Of a stretch of DNA of 64,000 bases, positions 13,473 to 25,620 are shown in pieces. Under the pieces are notes generated by a model that saw only the letters and a program-made list of their open reading frames with translations, did not search any database and had not been told where the DNA came from. Both the position numbers and the translations under genes were made by a program. This DNA is from Setaria digitata (Eukaryota; Nematoda; Chromadorea; Rhabditida; Setariidae): NCBI GenBank assembly GCA_003640385.1, contig RCAB01000070.1:62001-126000 (forward strand), given 5' to 3'. The stretch's first letter is position 1, and each line of letters begins with the position of its first letter.

Positions 13473-14602
13473 GAATTAAAAGTTAACTGGTTAACTTTTA
13501 GGCTTTACTACTTTCAAATATAAACTGTCAAATTTATTAAAAGAGAAAAAGTAAGTATAGCTTGACTTCTTTTGCACTTTAACACTCCCATGAACTGCGC
13601 CTTCTTGATTGACATCACAATTCGAGAATTATTTGAATTGTACTAGAAAACTGTGTTACATCAATTTATCTCTGTGCCATTTGTGTTGCACTTGATCTTA
13701 TCGGCTGGAAATTTTGCACCTAAATTAAACTGGGAAAAAGAATTTCCGGAATAAATTTTCACTTTAACAAACACTTATTATAAAACATATGGAAAACTTT
13801 TTTAATTTTATGCAAAGACCTTTGTATGGAGCAGAAGTGATGAGGTTACTTTTGAATCGAATCATAATTTGCTTCTGAAGTAGTTTGAAAAATTCATCAC
13901 CGTATGAATGAAATCACTAATGCGGAAATGGATGGAAAAAAAAGTGCTTCTATATATATAATTTTGAAATTTTGAGTGAATAAACGTCCGACCCTCCGGA
14001 GCAAACACGAAACTCCGAGCAAGAAGCAAGCTGAAGAAAGCGATCTGCAAGAATCTAAAATTGACTGCAACATTACGAGAAACTGAAAACTTCGATGCCC
14101 AAGTACGTTGCAGTTCCTATCACATTGTCACCTGCTACCTGCCCAAATCCTAGCAAGCTGGGATGCTTCGTACAGTCCTGTCCACGTTGATCTCGTCTGC
14201 ACCTGTTCTCGTTACACCTGTGCCGGTTTAGGTCACTGCAAACTTCAATTAACAAATGCTAAAGTGCTTAAGTAATTAGTTTGGTTCTCGAAACGACTCC
14301 TTGTAATCTGTATGCTATATGTTCGACTCGAGATATCATTCTCGCAGATGAAAGTTACATACTTACATTGGGGACATGATGGTGTAACGTAGTGGGAGGT
14401 CAGTATGTCAGTGATAAGCAGTGATAAGCACTGAGATACCGATGAAGTTTATAGTAGATGTAAATGGAATAAAACTGCTTCTGAAGTTTCACGCAACCTA
14501 TGTAAGTTAAGGAAATTTTCGATGATTCTCAGTCAGAGTATTCTAGACGAATGGAATGGCGAAACATCATAAGGGCTAAGTTTGTAGCTGAAGGGAATCG
14601 TG
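13473..14602. other. Intergenic, SLC12 to PIG-M
   Basis: Contains the SLC12 3'UTR and upstream region of PIG-M. An island at about 13980-14260 is less AT-rich than its surroundings and has minus-strand open frames with clustered cysteines (see findings). A 10-bp direct duplication (AGTGATAAGC twice) lies near 14408-14428. No gene is firmly supported. Confidence 0.45.
13750..13755 (+). terminator. Candidate poly(A) signal of SLC12
   Basis: AATAAA 278 bases after the SLC12 stop codon, the first good signal downstream. Confidence 0.45.
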
Positions 14603-17600
14603 ATGAAGAAGCGGGACACTTCCAATAAACGAGCACTAGAAGTTATAAAAAAGTCCGAAAATATATGGAAACGGCAACAAATTCTGCTGCTTTCATTTTT
14701 GTGTCGTATTATTTTGGTATATTACGGTCGTATACATGATTACTTGTTTGAGGTTAGATCTTACTCATTGGTATAAACTGAACTTCTAGAGAGAAGTGAT
14801 GTGGGGTCTAGTAGAACTTTGCAGTAAAGTGGAATAAACATTGAAATATACGACATGCAATCGAGGGAGTGAACTTGATACAGTTAAAATGAAATGGTCC
14901 AAAGAGAAGTTGGATGGGATGGACACTTTCGGTATTTTTTGGATTAGAATTAACTTCTTTTATTAGCTAGAATAAAATCAGCTCATAAGTTGATTACTCA
15001 TAAGTTGAAGATTACAGAGAACCAGGTTAATCTAGAAATTCGCCATAAAAGTCAGTGATCGTTATAAGTTGTTATCATATTTACTAATTAATAAAAAATA
15101 GAGCTTTCGTACCTAGCAATAAGAAAAGAAGTGTTCTTATGGATTGAACTTTATTTCACATCGATGGAAAAGTCTTTCCTGTATTAACTGTAGATATGTG
15201 GTTAATATTCAAAAGGATATGAAGTTGCTTTTTTAAATACCGCGATATTTTTGTTTTCATCGGGTAATAAAGAGTTTTTGTTTTGCCTTATACAAATTAT
15301 TCCTTGCAGCAGGGAGGAAATAACAAAATTCTTTGTTAGTCAGTGGTAATTTAGTGATGTAATGAGGTTTGAATTTTTGAGTAAGGCACTCTTTTCTTTA
15401 TTTTTTTTTTGGAAATATTCAGAAGCGAAATGTTAAATTTCAAGGTTCATTTCACTGATATTGACTACAAAGTTTATTCGGATGCAGCAGAGTACATTTA
15501 TCTTGGGCGATCTCCATATGAACGAGCAACATACCGTTATACACCACTGCTGGCTTGGTTATTAATACCAGTGGTAAAATGGCCTGATTTTGGTAAATAT
15601 TTAAGTAATTTGAGACAGTACTTTAGAAAAGCCGGAAAGGAACCTGTGTAACATTGGAACCGTTAATTTTAAAAACTGGTCGAGTTAGTAAGGCAGAATT
15701 ATATATATATACTATTTTATCACTAGTTAAATAAATAAATACTCAGGAATGAGGTTATTTTTGTAATGTAGTAAAAGTTCGATGCAATATAATTTATTCC
15801 CACTGTCAGATGGATGATGATCGCTGAACAGATATGTCTTACGAAATTCAAAAAGTATATTAATTTGCAGGGAAAATTTTGTTTTGTACTGTAGACGTAG
15901 CAGTTGGGTTTCTCTATTTCGAGTTGTCGACATACTGCAGGACAATACATGAGGTTAATAAATAAATTCGAAGTCTCTTGCACTTGCTAAATATTGTACA
16001 CCTTCAAGAATTTCTGTTAGAAAATTAGTCCTAAGTTCTATTTGGTTTTCAGATTTTCTTGTTTAATTTTAGCACTTTCCTGTTACTAATGTGTCAGTGT
16101 TCTCTATTTTTTGGTACCAATTCTTCTGTATATTCTTAAGTTTGTGAAATAAAGTAGTGATCTAGCAAAAGATGTTTCCCAAAAAATTAATTATTCCGCT
16201 TCACCTATCTGCCGAAGCATTTTATAATATTGTTATAGAACGAAGATGAGTTGAAGAAAAGTATGGTAATATTTTGGCTTGCAAATCCGTTAACAGCTGT
16301 AATATCATCTAGAGGAAATGCGGATGTGCTTGTTTGTGCTGCTGTTTTATGGACTTTATATTTACTTCTCCGAAATCAGGTATTTTCTCTGCATAATTCA
16401 GCAGAAAGGAAGTCGAAAATTCTCCGCTTCTCCTCGTTTATAATTTGGACTGTAGTAATGGTGTTGAGATTGGATAACAAACGGTCGGGATCGAAAGGCT
16501 GAGACGAAATTAACTATATTTGCAAGATTCTTGGCAATTAATCGTTCTTTTTTTCTTGATATCATTCGTAACACTATTGCTCCTGGTAGTGCTTGTTATT
16601 GATTTTTGACATAGCTGAATGTAGTTAGTAGAGAGAGGGGTCTATTTTAAAATCATGAAATGAGCTACTCACTATAAATGGTTCTTTTAGACCAATGCAG
16701 ACGTTTGATGAACTGGGAGAAATTCCTACTTATATAGAAAAGTAAGATCATGTTTTGTCAAGAAAAGAGATTTAAACAAGAACTTTTTAGTGGTGTTTAG
16801 CAGCATTCGTTTATGGAGTGTTAGCGATACATTTAAAATTGTATCCTATTATTTATTTGCCATCTATATTTCTCTCTTTGTCTACTGTTTCTTTGTCGTC
16901 TGGATGGTTCGATTACGGTAAACGGATGGTTTCAAATATACGGGGATATTTTTTTCTATTGGTATATTAGCTTTTAAATATCTTTTATTACTAAGAAATT
17001 ATCAGACGGATACGTAGAACTAGTCGTGTTAGTGTAAAATGGCATATTTCCGAAGTAGAACATGGTAACATATTCATTCTTTTTTTCATTTTTTTTTTTT
17101 TTTTGAAGGAGGAGGAGGGGAAGAATATGTCCAATATTTTACGTTAGTAGAATGTGAGACAGGATTGATTGAGTCTCAGACATTGGCTTTTTCATCATAC
17201 AGATACTATTGTTCGCAGATTTATTCTTTAAATTGTTTGAAAATTTTGGTTAAACGTTTCTGATTTAAATCCACTTTTCAGATAGTTTCTTCAAGTTTGC
17301 TAGCATTAGTGACAATATGCTATATGCTGTATGGTATGCCTTATATTAACGAAGCGTTACTTTATCACTTGCACCGCACTGATACACGGCATAATTTTTC
17401 CCCTTACTTTTACTTGCTGTATCTGACAGCCAATAATATGAAGCTGTCTCGTTTTATAAGTTTATCTGCTTTTTTGCCTCAAGCTTCACTCTTTTTTTGG
17501 TTTGCCTTCAGGTTCGTTTGTATAGCTATGTTTTTATTATGATTTTAGATTTCCAGATTTTATTGACTTGTAATTTAATCTTATCGTTCTATGAATATCC

Positions 17601-18280
17601 TCCACTGCTGGGAAACTCTGGTTTTAATATCATTATAAAAGATGAGATCTTATTGAGGATAATTTGAGACTTGTACTAAAGTTAATGGGTAGGCTGTAAG
17701 GTATTTTCGTCTTTCCAAAAAAATTAGAATTTATTTCAATGTGGATTTATTTTTTCTTTACTCCTTATTCAAGCAGTGGGATTGAATATACAGTCTTGCA
17801 GATTTCACGATGATCTTCCATTTTGTTGGCTGCTGACAACGGCCGTGCTTGTTTCGTTTAACAAAGTATCCACTAGTCAGTATTTTATTTGGTACATTTG
17901 TTTGTTGCCAGTTGCTCAGCAAACTATTAAGGTGAGGTAATAGTGTCACTTCAAGATCTTTATTCGTATAATATGAATAAACAGAATTTTACAAAAATGA
18001 ATCTTGAAATGCAGTCATTTTTTATGCCGAAGACAAAATTTCTTTATTTGGTTAAAGACGAATTTTTACTCTTTTACAGATTCCCATGAAGGTGACTGTA
18101 TATCTAATAACTTTATGGTTCTTGGGACAAGCTTGTTGGCTGTGCTCTGCTTATTTATTTGAATTTCATGGATTAGATACATTCTGTTTAATTTGGCTTT
18201 CTTCATTGCTTTTCCTTATTATCAATACTGTAATTATTGTCCAGTTAATTCGACATCACGTTCCTAAAAAAAAAAGATGA
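14603..18280 (+). CDS. PIGM: GPI mannosyltransferase 1 (PIG-M)
   Basis: Nine exons: 14603-14752, 15445-15592, 15871-15953, 16239-16379, 16791-16917, 16996-17054, 17282-17511, 17802-17931, 18080-18280; 422 aa (human PIG-M is 423). It transfers the first mannose from dolichol-phosphate-mannose to GlcN-PI in GPI-anchor synthesis, in the ER. The GT-C family acidic luminal motif is present as FTDIDYKVYSDAA (about residues 53-65), followed by RATYRYTPLLAWLL, NPLTAVISSRGNAD, HNFSPYFYLLYLTA and FNKVSTSQYFIWY, all strongly matching PIG-M. About ten hydrophobic helices alternate with short loops. The protein ends HHVPKKKR, fitting a KKXX ER-retrieval signal. A splice acceptor (TTTGTAG) sits shortly before the ATG. 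Needs its partner PIG-X, which is not in this window. Confidence 0.96.
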
Positions 18281-19235
18281 AAGTCTAGATGAAGTTCATT
18301 CATCTTTCGAGATCTTGAACAAAGTAATTTTGTAGCAGTCTTTTTCTACTTTTTCTCAAATTTGGATTCATCGCTGTGGTTTGTTGTTTTATTCCTGGGA
18401 TTTATTTATTTATTTATTTTTTCTGTATTTTTATATGAACAAAAAATTGGTAAGGTTTCGATTAGTCCAGCATGAAAAATACTTTTTCTTTTTAGAATCA
18501 ATCAGTTGACTTTACATACAGTCGTTTAGTACAAAACTATTTTCTTTAGTTCAGAAAAATTTCTTCAAATGCTGTTATTAAGATAATATAGAAAAATGTA
18601 GGATGCAGAAGAAATGTTCCGAGTTAGCTTGAAATTGCATATTCTTCCATATTATATATTGTACTGTTTTCATTGTTTCTAATACTTGGTCACTATTAGT
18701 TTTTCTTTAAACATCCCCGCAAATTATAGACGCTAAATTTTTTGTAAAGTTCGTTGAACTGCAAACTATGCGGTACTTAAATTTGCGTCAAAATATGTGT
18801 ATAAGAATAGTGTAGAATCTTTATTTATTATCCTTTCAGGTTGCTATTAAATCTGTTATGTAACGGTTTTATGCTTCTTGTCACTTTCTTGCTTTGAGTG
18901 GCAAATTTTGTTTACTTCTCATCCATTTCATAACAAATGAATTGAAATTATTAGATGACGAAATTGTGCATCTATTTTATTTTCGAAAGATCATAACTGT
19001 TTTTTGCTAACTTATGAAATAAAATCATAATATTTGGCAGCTTTAAATTGTAAAGGTTATTGTAAACATAACCAATTAGTTGCTCAACGTTAAGTATACA
19101 TGAATTTTGTCTGTTTTCTAGTAATATTATGGCAGTTTGAGTCAATCAGTTTTGCTCTAATAAAAGTGCATCGTTAAGGACATATGAGCATATCTTTCAT
19201 ATTTCTTCTTACTGATATAATTTCCTCTTACAGCA
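18281..19235 (+). other. PIG-M 3'UTR and PIG-M/DPH5 intercistronic region
   Basis: 955 bp without a gene. AATAAA signals at 19018-19023 and 19159-19164 are followed by a clean acceptor ending at 19233, 2 bp before the DPH5 ATG. The short distance between the last poly(A) signal and the acceptor resembles a nematode operon junction. Confidence 0.5.
19226..19235 (+). promoter_or_regulatory. Candidate trans-splice acceptor of DPH5
   Basis: TTTCCTCTTACAG ends at 19233 and the ATG starts at 19236. There is no upstream exon that would join in frame, so a spliced leader attached here is the simplest reading. A non-coding first exon is the alternative. Confidence 0.5.
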
Positions 19236-21784
19236 ATGTTATACTTGGTTGGCTTGGGTTTGGGTAATGTTGATGACATAACAGTAAGAGGAATGGCTAT
19301 TGTACAGAAATGTTCTCGTGTGTACTTGGAATCCTATACTAGTATTATGTCGTTTGGTTTGGATAAAAAAAAATTGGAGGATTTTTTTGGCAAAGAAATT
19401 AAGGAAGCCGATCGCACGACAGTTGAACTGCATTGTAGTATGCTTATGAATTTTTTTTTTTTTTTTTTTTCATTCAGATTTTTAGATATTGGGAAACATT
19501 TTACTTTCTAAGTATTGTTAATGCTAATTTCTAGCTTTAAATTATCCTGTTGTTAGTGGTATTTCATATCTTACTACAGTTTTATTTTCTATTTAGGACA
19601 CTTCTTATTATTCCACTGTAGATATGGTGTTATTGACACATCTACAGTGGAATAACAATAACTGAAAGTTTTTTGATTTCACATCTTATTGATGATGTGT
19701 AAGGTGTTCAATATCGAAATTTTCACAAATAGTCATCATTGCAGAAATATAAGTTCTTCATTTCTGAGAAGCATATGTTAGATATCGTTTCAGTTGACAT
19801 ATAATATTCTTACGTTGGTAAAATTTTACAGATGATATGTTAGAGGAAGCACATGATTCGAATGTATGTCTGTTGGTGATTGGTGATCCTTTTGGTGCTA
19901 CAACGCATGCTGATTTAGTTTTAACTGCTCGAAAAGCGGGCATCAATGTAGAAATTGTTCATAATGCTTCTATCATTAATGCCGTAGGATGCTGTGGCCT
20001 GCAGGTATTTAGAAATTGTTAAAAATTTTTTTATTCTCTGAAATACGAAGTTTTGCATCAAGTTTTGAGATTTTTGAGATCTAATTTGTAGAAAATTTCC
20101 AATAATTTTCCGACTTCTGATTTCTGGATCTTTCCAGCTCTATAAATTTGGTGAAATTATTTCGATTGTTTTTTGGGAAGAGAATTGGCGACCGGATTCA
20201 TATTATTTCAAAATTGAGGAAAACAGAAAACGAGGATTACACACATTGTGCTTGTTAGGTCAGTGAACATATGATTTTTTTTTTTTTTTTCATTTTGCCT
20301 TTTTGTATACTTCTTTAAACTCCCTGTTTCCCTCTTCTTAATGGTTTTTATACATGTAAAATTGGAACAATTTTAGAAGATGAAAATTTCCTCCATCATT
20401 CGATTTGTGATTTTTTTTTCGCTTTTTTTTTTTTATAAAGCTCAACTGTATACTCCGTCGAAAGTTCTGCTAGTCTCCTCACAAGTTAATCCAATTAAAA
20501 AATATTTTTTTTAGCTGTTTGAAACATCTTAACTTTTAAAATTGCTGTTGTATTTCAGATATCAAGACGAAAGAACAAACGGTTGAAAATCTAATGAGGT
20601 TTGTGATGTCAATTTAATATATTCATAGTTTTGTTTCTCTGTAAAAATTAACTTTCCTTCATGGGTTTGACTGTAGGGTGTTTAATATGGCATCAAATGT
20701 AGCATTTCGAACTACATTTTTCGAACTAAGCAGTGGTTCAATAAAATCGATCTTATTCATCATTATTCACTTATTCTGTTGTCAATGAATTAAATATTTT
20801 AGAGGTCGAACAGAATTCCTCCCTCCTAAATACATGACTTGTTCGGAGGCTGCAAAACAATTGTTGGAAATTGCAGAAAGGATAATGAAAGAAGGAATAG
20901 TTCCTGGTAAGCATAAAAATTTGAAAATATGTAAAGACTAAGTTTCAAATACTTTCTTATATTAAATAAGAATGAGAGGATATCGTCGGTGTAGTCATAT
21001 TTATAGCTATTTTGATATATGAAATTAACTGTTTGTTTTTTGTATTGAGTCATTACTGGCATTCAGTTCCTTCCGTGGAGTTTTTTTGAAAGAGGAAAGC
21101 ATGGTCACCGGAGAAGTCCAGTGTTACAAGTGAAGACTGTTCTTTTTTATTGAGAAAAATATGTTTCAGTAGTTTATGCACGGTTTTAAAAAATAAGAAA
21201 CATGTAGGCTGTCATATGATTTTGTGTGGAGATCTGCTGTCTTCCAGTTTTGTTCCACATTTGAGTTGTGTGCGGGATCAGTTTATCAGTTCTCAATATT
21301 TTTTTGTATTTGCTTTAATAATTATTGATTTTTGTAATTGTTTTATACAGTGCAATTTTTAATAATTCTTTTTTTCAGCATATACGCCAGATACAGAATG
21401 TGTGGGCTTAGCGAGAATAGGATGGAATGACCAAAAGGTTTTTTTTTTTTTAATTATCAAAAGACTGTTAAAAATTAATATCCTAGCTAGTTTTAACATT
21501 CTGATCCTGTTACTTAAATATAGATTGGTATACCTACATTTCGACCGCTATTAGAAGAGTGCTTTAATGCCATGAAGTATACTCCATAGATCATATTAGT
21601 TTGGTTTAGGTAAGGGGCTAAACATTTTTGTTTCTCAGAATTTTATTTAAAGTTTCAGATTATTTTCTGCTCTTTGAAAGCGTTGTGTGATATGGATATG
21701 GGGCCACCGTTGCATTCGTTGATCATTCCTGGTGAACTGCATCCGTTGGAATTGGATTTTTTGAAAAGTTTGCCCATATCATAA
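19236..21784 (+). CDS. DPH5: Diphthine methyl ester synthase (DPH5)
   Basis: Seven exons: 19236-19434, 19832-20004, 20138-20258, 20559-20598, 20803-20906, 21379-21437, 21659-21784; 273 aa (human 285). This SAM-dependent methyltransferase makes the methylated intermediate in diphthamide synthesis on the conserved histidine of translation elongation factor 2, in the cytosol. Family landmarks in order: [16 protein letters not shown] at the N-terminus, [44 protein letters not shown] (about residues 106-122), [22 protein letters not shown] and [16 protein letters not shown] near the C-terminus. The start is conserved across DPH5 proteins and directly follows a splice acceptor. Exon 1's donor is the least certain junction. 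An extra acceptor-bounded segment at 21524-21589 in the last intron would create an early stop if spliced in. Confidence 0.95.
19608..19655. repeat. Strong hairpin in DPH5 intron 1
   Basis: A perfect 16-bp inverted repeat (TTATTCCACTGTAGAT / ATCTACAGTGGAATAA) with a further GTGT/ACAC pairing beyond a 3-nt bulge, leaving a short loop of about 5 nt. It could fold as an RNA hairpin, or be a tiny mobile-element remnant. Confidence 0.7.
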
Positions 21785-22549
21785 TATCTTAATTTCTGAA
21801 CTGTTTTTTTTTTTTTTTTTTTAAATTTCACTCTTTGTTACTTCACCTTATACTTTTTTGAGTGCCATAAATTTCTTGGTAGGTTGTTCTGTAAGGTTGG
21901 AGTTGGTTAAATTTGCAGCTTAATTGGATGTCACTAACATTGGTACTGGGATGTTTTTTATTCTGGTCTCACAGTCAAACTTTTGTTGGTAAAATGGAGG
22001 GATGGTAAGGTATTGTCTAAATTAGCATGCAGTAGAGTTGGGCCATATTTTCTTTGCCTTTCAAACAGTTCGAAGTTTTGTTCTGTCAATTGCAGATTAC
22101 ATTTGCCAGCTTTGCGAAACTATTGTTGTTTATTTGTTTTAATAAATAATGTGGATGGTGTATTACATTAGATTTAAGCTGCTTTCTGCAGTGGCAATAT
22201 ATTTTTCGCATGTTGATTATTTTTTGTCAAGGAAGCGAATTATGATATCCAGTAATAAGCCTAACTTACAGGTTTGTTGACCGAAATGTCATATTTCTGT
22301 TAGTATGAGGCCGTTTCAAACAAGTTCTTCTTTGGCAGTATTCAGCGTCAGTTATGCTATTACAGGAGGAGAAACTAAGTTGACCGGAGTTTGTGTGTCG
22401 TTGTGATGGTTATCTCGGATTTATTACACTTATCTTTCTGAATTACTGATTGATCTTTAAGGTATTCTCTACTTTATGTTATAAACGATTGTGTTTGATC
22501 CTTAGATTAATTTAAGAGGCTGATACATCCTGTTTTTCAGATTCTGTCA
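21785..22549 (+). other. DPH5 3'UTR and intercistronic region
   Basis: 765 bp with no supported gene. AATAAA at 22141-22146 may end the DPH5 transcript. A strong acceptor (TGTTTTTCAG, ending 22540) precedes the next ATG by 9 bp. Confidence 0.45.
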
Positions 22550-24614
22550 ATGTATCATCCATTGGCTGTACATTTAGATTACGACCCACCGATTTCAAGC
22601 GGAACGATACCCGTAGTTTCTGTTGGGAACTGCGCTTTATCTCATAATGGTAAAAAAAATTTCTTCTGAAAATATCTGTTTGCTTTGCAGTGGCCTTACA
22701 ATACGTCAACTAAATTAGATTAGAAGTGTCATGAAGTGTCATGTTACACGTCCAGATTTACAAAAAAGAAGCTGAAGTATGAATATGTGGTTAGGATACG
22801 TGAACTCGTGATTATTCATGATACGGAGATTTTCCGGTTTCTAATCCTCACTGGATCGCTAGATTTCAGGATTTATGGATCAGTCCGATCTGATACAGAC
22901 TGTTTGTCAAATTTATAATATAGTGGAAGGCGAACGAGTTCACTCACGAAAAACAGCCCTTATTCAGCATGGTTCACCGCTTCATCCATATAGTGTTTGT
23001 AATCCAAACTACAGTGGCCACGAACAATGTTTGCCATTAACTGTGGATTACGTCTCCCCTGATCTTGCACCTCCAACTATGGCACATCATTTTTATTATC
23101 TTCATATACGAGATGCGAAAATCCCTTCATCTTTGAAAGATGATATTTACCGCGAGCTGTACCATACAGCACCTTTTGACCTGTTCGCTAAATATACTGA
23201 GTTACGAAGCCGTTTTGATTTAGCACTACCAAAAGAATGTCGAATGTTAATGGTAACTATTCTCGATTTTTGGATTCAGCGTTGCAAACGACTAAAAATA
23301 TGTTTGGATGCTACGGAATTTTTCCCAGTTCGATTGCAGTGGACCGATTCTGTATTTGAAGGTACTCAGTTCGAGCGTGACCAACTGTCACAAAATTGGG
23401 AAGGTGGACGTGAAATGGATGAATATGGTTGGGCCATTGAAATGGTGCGAGCCGAACGTGTGACTGCGTTCACTGAAAATTGTCCACTGATCTTCATGGG
23501 TGATAATACTTCCACACGTCTGGCACGATATATCGAGTGGGGTAAGCGACTAAATGATATAGATGGAATATTTTTACGGCGATTCGGAACCAGTGGTTGG
23601 AAGCTGAAAGAGTCCGAACGGATGTCCGACTTATTTCTGGTTTTGAAAAAGATTCATTTTGGACATGGATGTGTTGCAGTAGTTTTGTCGTCTGGAGCAC
23701 ACGAACTAGCCGAAAGGATGGCACCATCGAAATATGGTAAAATTCTGAAGGATATGCTTTTGTATTTATTACAGTTCCAGTTACGCATTCTTGTGCTGCC
23801 ACCAACGCCTCGTGTCGATGATCGGTTTCTTTGGTTTCAGTATTTGCAGCAGCAGCTTGAACTTAGCATAAAACTATCAACCGTTGAGTTTCTGGTTCGA
23901 CCAGCACAACAGGCTAATAATCGTTGTTTTATGGATGCTCTTCTTATAGGTAACCATACTTTAGATTCATTTGTTTGTGATGATGCTGGTTTTACTGATT
24001 TCGGAATCAAGAAGCTTGGCTTTTTTCTAATCGAAGTGATGCAGATTCCGAAAACCGATCGTAATGGACAAACGTCGAAACATGAAGGAATAAATGCAGC
24101 AGCTTCAACGCGAGATGGTGTAATCGTTACTCATGATTATAAACGAGAGAATATCATTAACGCGGAGCAGCATTCACCAAGATTAATGGAAGAACAAAGC
24201 AAAGCTTGGTACCAGCCGAGTCTTGATTATGAGCCTATTGATGACGCTTCACCCTTTGCTTTAATGCCATATCCTAATTCAGCACCAGCCGACGGTACTT
24301 ACTTAAATGTAAATAATTACTCGGAATTAGCTGGCTACGCAAGTTCATCTACTACTGCTGCAACAAACTTTTTGACACCATTAGCTAGTGGTGTTCAGAG
24401 TTCGAATCGTCATCGGAAGAAAAAGAAAAATCCAAATGAAGCACATCTCCATGTCAGAAATAACGAACGTTCACAAGGACAGCAACAGCATGCCATGATT
24501 AATTTCGCTAAAAAATTGAAAGCTCCTAAATTGTCGCACGGAAAACATTTCACGTTAACACGAGAACGACGTAACCGGCATAGACGAACTTGCTCACGCC
24601 GTGTCGCTGAATAA
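22550..24614 (+). CDS. Unknown protein with degenerate SGNH-hydrolase-like core
   Basis: Two exons, 22550-22649 and 22870-24614, joined in phase (G|GA), giving 614 aa; the second exon alone is 1.7 kb without an intron, unlike its neighbours. I do not recognise a named family. Residues about 245-430 resemble an SGNH/GDSL fold. A strand-end LIFMGDNTSTRLARYIEW sits where block I GDSxT is expected. VVLSSGAHEL and ILVLPPTPR lie in block III/IV-like positions. CDDAGFTDFGIKKLG sits where the DxxH block belongs. The nucleophilic serine is Asn and the His is absent, so any such domain would be catalytically dead. The C-terminus is disordered, Ser/Thr/Gln-rich and ends in basic clusters (RHRKKKKNP; RRNRHRR), suggesting a nuclear or RNA-binding role. 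The fold call is inference; the existence of the gene is firm. Start chosen because the ATG at 22550 lies 9 bp after a good acceptor. Confidence 0.85.
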
Positions 24615-25620
24615 CCAACGGACTCAGGTTTTGATATGCTTCTGTGGACTTAATTTTTGTTCACTGTAATGTACTGTGCATGACTTCCACTACAGTACTA
24701 TTCAGACAGCTCCTGAGAATACTTATGGCCGTAAATTCGATACGTCATTTTCTAAATCATTTGAAGTAATTATTATACCAAAAGTATCGGTTTAGTTTGT
24801 GTAACACCGGATCGAAGATCAATTTATTTAAGTTTAAAAGCAACTTAGTAAGCTTTATGATATTATGATTGGTTTTAACTAAACCTGTTTGTTTAAATTA
24901 ATACATAAATTTCAGTATTTTTCAGGTTTATTAACTTGTTAATGCGCGCAAGTCCAATTTATCCATCTCTTAATTAAAGGACGGGAAGTTATTATTGTTC
25001 CTGGTGCCATTTTTTTTCATGCTTTTGTGATAGTGTTAAATAACTGTATGATTTTATTACCAGTTTTACGGGTTCGAATTGCATGTTTTTCTGTTATTTG
25101 CAATTGGATTTTGTTATAATCCTAATAAGTTGTGAAATATTCGGTTTATGTCAAAGAATTGTTATTAAAGTGTTTTTGTAATTTGACCGCCCAAATTCAA
25201 ACTTCCATTGATAGTTCGAAAATTGAAAAATTGGTTTCGTGCCGGTTTTTCCCTAATCACAGGGTTTTTTTCGTAGCTTTTGCATTATTTTATATCTTAA
25301 AGAAGGAAAATATGGGCTTTGCAGTTCAGCATTTACTTTCGTTCTTATTATTTTCACTTTTTAGATGTAGGACTTGTCATAATAATAACCTAGGCAAAGT
25401 AGTAGCTACCTTTAATTGATTTTCTCTCTTTTAGTAGGATCTCGTGAAGCATATTTTTTCTCCGAATCCTAGCTCCAAGTGGTAGGAATATTTCGGGAAA
25501 CTTTTTGACTTTATTATGGGTTTGTTATAAATTGTTGGCATCGATTGACTTTTATAGCGCATTTCTAGGTATTATTAGTGCAGTATCGGCTGATCCGAAA
25601 TTTCAGATGTAGGGAGTACT

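Noticed and set aside
23494..23805. Minus-strand ORF inside the SGNH-like gene
   Set aside because: Antisense shadow of a long, clearly biased coding exon.
22875..24614. ATG at 22875 as the start of the SGNH-like protein
   Set aside because: A spliced upstream exon with ATG at 22550 joins in frame and has good splice sites, so the longer start is preferred.
25060..25095. tRNA-like GGTTCGAATT box
   Set aside because: No matching A box, acceptor stem or cloverleaf around it.
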